NCBI GenBank assembly: GCA_002238555.1
Contig: MPMO01000022.1
Coordinates: 1 to 63,913 of the forward strand
Direction of reading: 5' to 3'
Source: Caldilineaceae bacterium bin34
GTDB lineage: Bacteria > Chloroflexota > Anaerolineae > Caldilineales > Caldilineaceae
Length of the DNA stretch: 63,913 nt
The notes beneath the pieces were generated by a model. It saw only the letters and a program-made list of their open reading frames with translations. It did not search any database and was not told where the DNA came from. The position numbers and the translations under genes were made by a program. Shown piece by piece: positions 57,893 through 63,913 of this stretch (positions are counted from its first letter, which is position 1; the number at the start of each line of letters is the position of its first letter).

Positions 57893-59221
57893 ATGAGCAA
57901 GTCGTCAGCACGCCTGAACCGCAGGCAGTTCCTTACCCTGGCCGGTGTGGGAGCCATCGCCACGGGCTTGGCGGCCTGTGTGCCCGCTGCTCCCGGCGGC
58001 GATGCCGGGGACGGTGCCATGGAGGACATCCAGCTGCAGTTCGTGACCAACCACGGCGATGTCGAAATCCCGTTCTTCCAACAGGTGGTGGACAACTTCA
58101 CCGAAGCCAATCCCCACGTTCAGATTGACCTGTTGAACGTCTCCACGGAGTACTACACCAAGATCAATACGCAGGGGGTCGGGGGCGACCTGCCGGACAT
58201 CTTCTACACCCGGACGTTCGACGTGGTCCCCTACGCCTCCAAGGAGTGGACCGTCAACCTGCAGCCGCTGGTGGAGCGGGACAGTGTCGACACCGACGAT
58301 TTCTGGGAAGCCGAAGTGGAACAGATTACGTACCAGGGCGATCTGTATGCCCTTCCCTATGACTTCTCAAACCTGGGCGTTGCCTACAACATCAACATCT
58401 TCAACGAGGCGGGCATAGAGGTTCCGGACGGCAGTTGGGACTGGGACGGCCTGCGCACCGTGGCCGAAGCGCTCACGATTCGGGAAGACGACCGCACCAC
58501 CCGCTGGGGATGGGCCGCCCACCCTTGGCCCTGGGTCTGGGTTGGCATCATTGCGGCCAACGGCGGCGGCATCCTCAACGAGGATCAGACCGAGTGCATC
58601 ATGGCCTCGCCCGAAAACATCGAGACCCTCACCTACTTCAAAGGCCTCTGGTCCAACGGCACCATCCCGGAGGCCGGTGCCATGCCGCAGGGGGTGGAGG
58701 GGTTCTCCGCCGGCATTCTGGCCATGACCACGATGGGTTCCTGGGCCACGCAGTGGCGCCGCGCGGCCATCGGCGACAATTTCGACTGGGATGTGGCCGC
58801 CTACCCGTTCGGTTCCGAGGGACGGCGGGCCGTGTCGGCCGCAGGCGGCGCCTGGGGCATTGCGACCAACTCCGACCATGTCGAGGAGACTTGGCAGTTC
58901 AATGTGCACCTGACCAGCACGGAGTCAACCAACATCCTGATCTCCGAACCGGTCCGCTCCATCCCGGGACGCAAGTCCTCGGTGCCGGCCTGGACAGCGG
59001 CGGCTGCCCGCGAGGATCTACCGCCGCGGAACGTCGAAGTCTTCGCCGAAATGATGGAGGATGCCTACTCGGCACCGTTCCCGACCTACTGGAAGGACCT
59101 GGAGACGATCTGGTTCAATCGGGTGGCACCGCTGATTTCGGGCGGCGACCCGACACTGGACGTGGCCGAGTCCCTGGGCAAGTTCCAGGACGAAGTCAAC
59201 GAGATCATTGCCATCGGCTAG
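57893..59221 (+). CDS. Sugar ABC transporter substrate-binding lipoprotein
   Basis: The protein has 442 residues from the ATG at 57893 (AGGAG upstream). The signal is twin-arginine-like (NRRQFLTLAGVGAIATGLAA) and ends in a lipobox with C29. A solute-binding family 1 fold follows (NFTEANPHVQIDLLNVST, DLPDIFYTRTFDVVPYAS). It should be exported folded by TatBC, genes for which lie in this window. Two permeases follow; cargo is probably a mono- or oligosaccharide. Confidence 0.92.
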   Translation: MSKSSARLNRRQFLTLAGVGAIATGLAACVPAAPGGDAGDGAMEDIQLQFVTNHGDVEIPFFQQVVDNFTEANPHVQIDLLNVSTEYYTKINTQGVGGDLPDIFYTRTFDVVPYASKEWTVNLQPLVERDSVDTDDFWEAEVEQITYQGDLYALPYDFSNLGVAYNINIFNEAGIEVPDGSWDWDGLRTVAEALTIREDDRTTRWGWAAHPWPWVWVGIIAANGGGILNEDQTECIMASPENIETLTYFKGLWSNGTIPEAGAMPQGVEGFSAGILAMTTMGSWATQWRRAAIGDNFDWDVAAYPFGSEGRRAVSAAGGAWGIATNSDHVEETWQFNVHLTSTESTNILISEPVRSIPGRKSSVPAWTAAAAREDLPPRNVEVFAEMMEDAYSAPFPTYWKDLETIWFNRVAPLISGGDPTLDVAESLGKFQDEVNEIIAIG

Positions 59222-59252
59222 CGCGGTTGCCTGCAATTGCCAATGTTGTTGC

Positions 59253-59283
59253 GATGCGGTCCCGCCCGGAGCGGTCCCGCATC
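59253..59283 (+). terminator. Attenuating hairpin between binding protein and permeases
   Basis: GATGCGG (59253-59259) and CCGCATC (59277-59283) form a stem in the 89-bp gap. Such hairpins commonly keep permease expression below that of the binding protein. Confidence 0.45.
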
Positions 59284-59310
59284 ACCGGTTCCAACCATGC
59301 CTCCTGACCG

Positions 59311-60225
59311 TTGATCGCACTGCCCAAGACCCCCAGGGCCCGGCGCGAGGCGTTGGAAGGCTACATCTTCCTGTTGCCCTGGCTCCTGGGGTTCATCCTG
59401 TTCACGGCCGGCCCCCTGCTGGCCTCCTTCTATCTGGGGTTCACCACCTACCGGGGTGACCGGAGCTGGCCGGACTGGATCGGTTTCGCCAATTTCACGA
59501 AGCTGTTTGAGGACGAGCTCTTCTGGCAGTCCCTGAAGGTCACGGTCATCTATGCCGTGGGCTTCCTGCCCCCGGGCATGGCGCTCGGATTCGGGATTGC
59601 CCTGTTGATGAACCAGCGCGTCAAGGGCGTCAGCATTTTCCGGACCATCTACTACCTGCCCTCGGTCATCACGGGTGTGGCCGTGGCCGTCCTGTGGGGC
59701 TTCGTCTTCCACAAGGAGTTCGGCATCCTCAACACGGTCCTGGAGGTGTTCGGGGTCACGCCTATCTCGTGGCTCTTCGACTCGCGCTGGATCATGATTG
59801 CCTTCATCATCATGGGCCTGTGGGGGGTGGGCGACGGGATGATCATCTACCTCGCCGGCCTGCAGGGCATTCCGACGGAGCTGTACGAGGCGGCCTCCAT
59901 CGACGGCGCCCGGCGCATGCGGCGGTTCTGGAACATCACGATTCCGATGATGTCCCCGACCCTGTTCTTCGTGCTGGTGACGGCGCTGATCAAGACGTTC
60001 CAGATCTTCACCACCGCGTACATCATGACGCGGGGCGGTCCCAACTACGCGACCTATTTCTTCAGCGTCAACATTTACAACACGACCTTCATGTCGCTGC
60101 GCTTCGGCTATGCCTCGGCCCTGGCCTGGCTGTTGTTCGTGTTGATCTTCCTGCTGACCCTTTTGCTGTTCCGGTCGGCGAAGTTCTGGGTTTTCTATGC
60201 GGGTGAAAAGGAGGAAACGGCGTGA
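59311..60225 (+). CDS. Sugar ABC transporter permease, MalF/UgpA type
   Basis: A 304-residue TTG-initiated protein with six transmembrane helices. The binding-protein-dependent EAA loop is YEAASIDGARRMRRFWNITI. N-terminus EGYIFLLPWLLGFILFTAGP is typical. Its stop overlaps the next permease start (GTGA). Confidence 0.92.
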   Translation: MIALPKTPRARREALEGYIFLLPWLLGFILFTAGPLLASFYLGFTTYRGDRSWPDWIGFANFTKLFEDELFWQSLKVTVIYAVGFLPPGMALGFGIALLMNQRVKGVSIFRTIYYLPSVITGVAVAVLWGFVFHKEFGILNTVLEVFGVTPISWLFDSRWIMIAFIIMGLWGVGDGMIIYLAGLQGIPTELYEAASIDGARRMRRFWNITIPMMSPTLFFVLVTALIKTFQIFTTAYIMTRGGPNYATYFFSVNIYNTTFMSLRFGYASALAWLLFVLIFLLTLLLFRSAKFWVFYAGEKEETA

Positions 60226-61100
60226 CGGCTGGCATGGAGCAGGCTGCCCGGGCTTCCGGCGATGACGACGGCCGCAAGCTGGGCGCGGCGGAGACGATCG
60301 TCACCTACCTCGTCATTCTGGTCGGGGCCGTAGGACTCATGTTTCCGTTTGCGTGGATGCTGTCGACCAGCCTCAAACCGCTGGACGAGGTGTACAGCTA
60401 CCCCATCATCTGGATTCCATCCCAGATCGTCTTCGAGAACTACATTGATGTCTTCAAGAAGGTGCCTTTTGCCCGGTATCTCTGGAACTCCTTTGTGCTG
60501 TCGGTACTGGGGATTATCGGCAACATGGCCGGCAGTTCGCTGGCGGCTTTCAGCTTTGCCCGGCTGCGTTATCCGGGCCGCACCGTGTTCTTCATCATGA
60601 TGCTGAGCACGATGATGGTACCCGTCTGGGTGACCATGGTGCCGACCTTCATCATGTTTTCCCGCCTCGGCTGGCTGGACACCTATCTGCCGATCCTGCT
60701 GCCGGCCTACTTCGCCGTTCCGTTCTTCACGTTCCTGATGCGGCAGTTCTTCCTCAGCGTGCCCGTGGAGATTGAGGACTCGGCCCGGATCGACGGCTGT
60801 TCCTCGTTCGGGGTGTTCTTCCGGATTCTGATGCCGTTATCCATTCCGGCCCTGGCCACGGTGGCCATCTTCTCGTTCTTCTTCTATTGGAACGACCTGC
60901 TGGGTCCGCTGATCTACCTGCGGTCGCAGCTGAAGTTCCCGGTGGCGATGGGCATCGCCTCGTTCCAGAGCGAGCAGTACGCGAACTTCGCCCTGATGAT
61001 GGCGGCCGCCACGATGGCCCTGGCTCCGATGTTGGTGGTCTTTTTCTTCACCCAGCGCCTGTTCATCCAGGGCGTGGTCATCACCGGGGTCAAGGGCTGA
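60222..61100 (+). CDS. Sugar ABC transporter permease, MalG/UgpE type
   Basis: A 292-residue GTG-initiated protein; an ATG follows four codons later. Six transmembrane helices and the EAA loop EIEDSARIDGCSSFGVFFRI are present. No ATPase gene is in the cluster, so the importer likely shares a MsmX/UgpC-type ATPase encoded elsewhere. Confidence 0.92.
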   Translation: MTAGMEQAARASGDDDGRKLGAAETIVTYLVILVGAVGLMFPFAWMLSTSLKPLDEVYSYPIIWIPSQIVFENYIDVFKKVPFARYLWNSFVLSVLGIIGNMAGSSLAAFSFARLRYPGRTVFFIMMLSTMMVPVWVTMVPTFIMFSRLGWLDTYLPILLPAYFAVPFFTFLMRQFFLSVPVEIEDSARIDGCSSFGVFFRILMPLSIPALATVAIFSFFFYWNDLLGPLIYLRSQLKFPVAMGIASFQSEQYANFALMMAAATMALAPMLVVFFFTQRLFIQGVVITGVKG

Positions 61101-61201
61101 TCCCGTACCAATTGGAGGGGTATTCGCTCGGAGGGTTTGCGTTTCGACTTGGTTCAGTTGCAATCCAATGAGGTCCGGCCGACTCGGCCTGGAGGCCAAG
61201 C

Positions 61202-62224
61202 ATGCAAAACATACTGACCGAACGAGAGGAAGTGGCTGATGGGATGCCCCGCGACGCGCGGGGGTTCTGGCAGCCCGAGGATGGGACGGCGGATCCCAAT
61301 CCGTTCTTGACTTGGCCCCTGAAACCGAAGGAGGCCCTGACCTGGCTCAAGGACTACATCTACCCCTGGAACCTCATCTACGCGGCCCTCGCCACGCTAA
61401 CCTGGTACTTCCTGACGCCGGACCTGACGCGCACGGCCGAGTTCCGCTGGGACTGGATCCTGCAGGTCTTTCTCCGCAACCAGGTGATGCTGATCGTCAT
61501 CGTGAGTGCCTGGCATGTCTGGCTGTGGGTCAAGAAGTCGCAGGGGATGCAGTACAAGTACACCTCGGACTGGATGGGAGCCGGCAAGCGCCAGTTCCTG
61601 TGGAACAACCAGGTGCGGGACAACGTCTTCTGGAGCTGCATCAGTGGGGGCATTACGTGGACCGCCTACGAAGTCCTGATGCTCTGGGCCTACGGCAAAG
61701 GGATCATCCCCTACCTGGACCCCGCGGCCGGTCCCTTGCAGATCGTCTGGTTCGTCCTAATCCTGGCGGCCGTTCCGCTGTTTCGGCTGTTCCACTTCTA
61801 CTGGGTGCATCGGCTCCTGCACTGGCCGCCCCTCTACAAGGCCGGCCACTACCTGCACCACAAGAACATCAACATTGGTCCGTGGTCCGGTCTGGCCATG
61901 CATCCGATCGAGCACATTCTGTACTACAGCTGCATCCTGATTCACTGGGTGGTGCCGTCCCATCCCATCCACATGATCCTGAACGCGCAGCACGCGTCCT
62001 TCACCCCGGCCCAGGGGCATGTTGGGTTCGAGCATGTGGTGGTCGGGGAGAAGGGGAAAATCCCGGCGGGTTCCTACTTCCACCAGTTGCATCACCGCTA
62101 CTTCGAGTGTAACTATGGGGAACCGGACATTCCCTTCGACCACTGGTTTGGCACGAGCCATGACGGCTCCACTGAAGCGCATGCTCAGATGCGGGCGAAG
62201 AGGCGGGCCGTGCACAACGTGTGA
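61202..62224 (+). CDS. Sterol desaturase/fatty acid hydroxylase-family membrane enzyme
   Basis: A 340-residue membrane protein. Histidine boxes that bind the di-iron centre are HRLLH, HYLHHKN and HQLHHRYFE, with further histidines in MHPIEHILYY. Four hydrophobic segments flank them. GGAGG precedes the ATG. It hydroxylates or desaturates a lipid or sterol-like substrate with oxygen; the substrate is unknown. It lies 101 bp after the sugar permease and ends in a strong hairpin. Confidence 0.88.
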   Translation: MQNILTEREEVADGMPRDARGFWQPEDGTADPNPFLTWPLKPKEALTWLKDYIYPWNLIYAALATLTWYFLTPDLTRTAEFRWDWILQVFLRNQVMLIVIVSAWHVWLWVKKSQGMQYKYTSDWMGAGKRQFLWNNQVRDNVFWSCISGGITWTAYEVLMLWAYGKGIIPYLDPAAGPLQIVWFVLILAAVPLFRLFHFYWVHRLLHWPPLYKAGHYLHHKNINIGPWSGLAMHPIEHILYYSCILIHWVVPSHPIHMILNAQHASFTPAQGHVGFEHVVVGEKGKIPAGSYFHQLHHRYFECNYGEPDIPFDHWFGTSHDGSTEAHAQMRAKRRAVHNV

Positions 62225-62363
62225 CCGCAGCCTGGTGCATGCCAGAGGCGGTCTTGGGTTCCGGTATTCGGCTCGCCCTCTGGTCTTGGCCGGTTGCCTG
62301 GCCCTCCATGCGGTTGCCAGCGAAACATCTTGGCCGGCTGGGCCGTCATGTTTGTTGAGTGAA

Positions 62364-62397
62364 GCCTGTCTCCGAGAAGTGCTTCTCGGAGACAGGC
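62364..62397. terminator. 16-bp perfect hairpin between convergent genes
   Basis: GCCTGTCTCCGAGAAG (62364-62379), a TG loop, and its complement (62382-62397). It sits between the desaturase-like gene and the end of the antitoxin remnant, and probably terminates both. Confidence 0.65.
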
Positions 62398-62405
62398 CAA
62401 CTGCT

Positions 62406-62739
62406 TCAGTGGCTTTCGGCCTCTCCTACGTTGGAGAAGTTGGTGGTTGCGATCTCGCCCTCGGGGAACTTGGCCACAATCCTCAACTGTCCGCCTACCG
62501 CCTCGACGTAGGACCGGAGGCTCGATACGTACATGTCAACCTGCTGCTCCAGCTTGGATACGGCGGGCTGGTTCACTTTCAGCATCTTTGCCATGTCCCG
62601 TTGGGTCCAGGGTCCTTGCCCGGCGAAGTTCGTGCAATGGCATCTCGGCGAGCAGATCCCTCTTCATGTCATCAATGTGCCGTCGGCGCTCCGGCGGGAA
62701 GTCCTTGGTCAGTTCGTTGAACCGATGGTGTCCACTCAT
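62406..62739 (-). pseudogene. HigA-like XRE antitoxin, split by one inserted base
   Basis: The N-terminal part MSGHHRFNELTKDFPPERRR to LHELRRARTL starts at 62739 and leaves frame near 62611; the helix-turn-helix MAKMLKVNQPAVSKLEQQVD and the tail LRSYVEAVGGQLRIVAKFPE continue in another frame to 62406. Removing one G (CTGGACC to CTGACC) would restore a normal ~110-residue antitoxin. Overlaps the toxin remnant upstream. Confidence 0.8.
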
Positions 62740-62985
62740 TCGTTCAGCCCCTTCTTTCGCAGTTCTGCCGCATGTGCATCGTAGAGGCCGGTGGCACTCC
62801 TCGCAGAACCGACCGTTGTCTGCCTTGTCGCCGCCAATGAGCAGGGTGGACTGCTGACCCGACGGCGGTCCGCTTGGCAAGACCAAGGGTACCTGACTGT
62901 CAACGGGACAACCGGAGTGTATCTGTTCAAGAGGCGCAACGGTGACCGGGCAAATCACCGGGCACGGTGATCCCGATGTGGCCAA
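62736..62985 (-). pseudogene. HigB/RelE-like toxin remnant
   Basis: Fragments of the toxin C-terminus are recognisable: LLIGGDKADNGRF in one frame and LYDAHAAELRKKGLNE in another, ending where the antitoxin begins. The N-terminal catalytic part is not identifiable. The 3' overlap with the antitoxin is the usual toxin-first order. Confidence 0.6.
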
Positions 62986-63267
62986 AGTCTACCGGCTGGT
63001 CTCGAAGAGTGAGCGTTGCCAACTTGGACCTGCTCGTGAACTGGCGCTTGCCAGCATCCAGGATCATGCCGGGGGAGGGTTGGATGCGAGCGAGAAACCT
63101 CCAGGCCTGAACTTTCGAATGCAGTCCGGGAGGGTTCGTGGATCCGGACGCACCGACACCGTGACCGGATCCTGCGCCAACGCCCATGGCCATTGAGGCT
63201 TGACCTTCAAACCGGGTGCTGAACAGTTACACTTTCGAGTACCTAATCCGGCATGGAGGTCAACGCC
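62986..63267. other. Intergenic, nothing identified
   Basis: No gene or clear element. A TTACACT at about 63227 could be a -10 for the next gene, without a supporting -35. Confidence 0.4.
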
Positions 63268-63555
63268 ATGACCACCGATCACGCAACGTTAGGCCACGTT
63301 TCCGACCTGGTACGTACGGAACTCACCGGATACCTTTCCGATGCTTTCGTCATCGCAGAGGTGACCTCGGAAATTATGCCGGGTCCCGACGGCGACGACT
63401 ACATCAGAACCGTCGTAATCTTCGAAGACGACCATCCCGAACTTGACGCGCGCGCGCTGCTCAAGTTTTCCACCCACATTGATCCGCTGTGCAAGGCGAG
63501 AGGTTTCGACCGACCGACTATCGCCTACGCAAACAGAAGCGAGATCCCGGTATGA
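63268..63555 (+). CDS. 95-residue protein paired with a HEPN-like gene
   Basis: The start is the ATG at 63268; a GGAGG lies 9 bases upstream, inside a possible earlier ATG at 63253. The product is a mixed alpha/beta protein (SDAFVIAEVTSEIMPGPDGD, TVVIFEDDHPELDARALLKF) of unknown function. The stop overlaps the next start (ATGA). The arrangement resembles small partner/HEPN toxin-antitoxin-like pairs; the role is inferred. Confidence 0.65.
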   Translation: MTTDHATLGHVSDLVRTELTGYLSDAFVIAEVTSEIMPGPDGDDYIRTVVIFEDDHPELDARALLKFSTHIDPLCKARGFDRPTIAYANRSEIPV

Positions 63556-63707
63556 CTACCGGCGTCGCCCAGCCACCCTTTCAACCTCCTACGCCCATCA
63601 GTTGGAGTGAACTCATTGCCGCTGGACGGGTAAACCTGGTTCCCCGGCCCCCCACTACTCAACCGGCCCCAGCGGCGATACGACGGGCCATCAGCACCGC
63701 ATACTAA
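63552..63707 (+). pseudogene. HEPN-like gene truncated after 51 codons
   Basis: The protein begins MTTGVAQPPFQPPTPISWSE and ends IRRAISTAY before TAA. HEPN-type proteins typically read RRAxSTAYYALFHAL at this place, so the frame stops in the middle of the first helix. A transposase starts 63 bp later, so an insertion has probably cut the gene here. Confidence 0.55.
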
Positions 63708-63913
63708 CACTGCAACGAGAAGTCATGTGGTAGATTGCAGGGGTTGGATTCAGCCCACGGAGTTCCGCCATGGCCACCGTCCCGTGCCCGGCCCCGCAGT
63801 TGACCTGCGACGACCTGCTTCGGCTCAAGCCCTCCCTGCAGGCCTATCTGGCGCGCTTCCGGTCCCTGTTCCCGCGCCGCGACCAGGCGGTGTCCTTCGA
63901 GGCCTATGCCGAG
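63708..63913 (+). mobile_element. Left end of an insertion sequence, cut by the window edge
   Basis: The element seems to begin near 63708, where the HEPN-like gene stops. A short inverted pair CTGCAA (63710-63715) and TTGCAG (63735-63740) lies near its end. The transposase gene starts at 63770. The right end is outside the window, so family and terminal repeats cannot be confirmed. Confidence 0.5.
63770..63913 (+). CDS. Transposase, N-terminal part only
   Basis: 48 codons are visible, MATVPCPAPQLTCDDLLRLK and on through YLARFRSLFPRRDQAVSFEA. The FLxRFxxLFxRR pattern resembles the N-terminus of DDE transposases of the IS701/IS4 kind. No catalytic residue lies in the visible part; the gene continues beyond the window. 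Confidence 0.5.
   Translation, partial: MATVPCPAPQLTCDDLLRLKPSLQAYLARFRSLFPRRDQAVSFEAYAE

Overview
The window is a GC-rich bacterial chromosome segment. Gene content and style (atpI-B-E-F-H-A-G-D-C in one operon, a coiled-coil gene/DUF177/rpmF/fabD/fabG/nusB run, a DUF2089 plus YvlB-like operon, SPFH/NfeD, a MoxR/VWA pair, a Tat-type lipoprotein sugar binder, Uma2 and VapC genes) suggest a member of Chloroflexota, perhaps the Caldilineales/Anaerolineae side. That placement is an inference from gene content; there is no rRNA here. No tRNA, rRNA or CRISPR array was found.

Layout. 1-606 holds no recognisable gene. 607-7496 (minus) carries an amino-acid permease fused to two Usp domains, a thiosulfate sulfurtransferase, an aldo/keto reductase, a Cys/Met-metabolism PLP enzyme and mreB. 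7617-19305 (plus) is a urease cluster whose ureD is split and duplicated around a 6.5 kb cassette of three overlapping genes (DUF6361-like, PLD-like, SNF2-type helicase); ureA-B-C-F-G follow, with no ureE. 19544-26624 (minus) is the complete F1Fo ATP synthase. A Ser/Thr kinase (minus) diverges at 27.8 kb from an FHA/winged-helix regulator, hemW and coaD. 30.4-36.2 kb is a housekeeping run (DUF177, rpmF, fabD, fabG, nusB, tatB, tatC). Then come an acyl-CoA synthetase, proS, a purine nucleoside phosphorylase coupled to a truncated tyrosine recombinase, and a HicB-like protein.

42.6-46.7 kb (minus) is a six-gene operon: a 26-codon leader, a DUF2089 regulator, a DUF4097/SHOCT-like protein, an ABC-2 exporter pair and a second SHOCT-like protein. 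Three of the proteins carry the same short helical motif. It is followed by nfeD-SPFH (minus), a VapBC-type pair, a MoxR/VWA pair, tandem branched-chain aminotransferases and an esterase. The right end is more accessory: an ABC ATPase remnant, a Uma2 nuclease, a sugar ABC importer without its ATPase, a sterol-desaturase-like enzyme, a decayed HigBA-like pair, and an operon whose HEPN-like second gene is cut off next to a transposase that runs out of the window.

The most unusual loci are (i) the three-gene, defence-like cassette inside ureD, flanked by direct repeats of about 0.7 kb and about 96% identity, arranged so that recombination between them could rebuild ureD, and (ii) the SHOCT-motif/ABC exporter operon with its leader peptide and phased operator half-sites. 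Several genes are broken by indels of one or two bases, some in homopolymer or GC-dinucleotide tracts, so true decay and sequencing error both remain possible.
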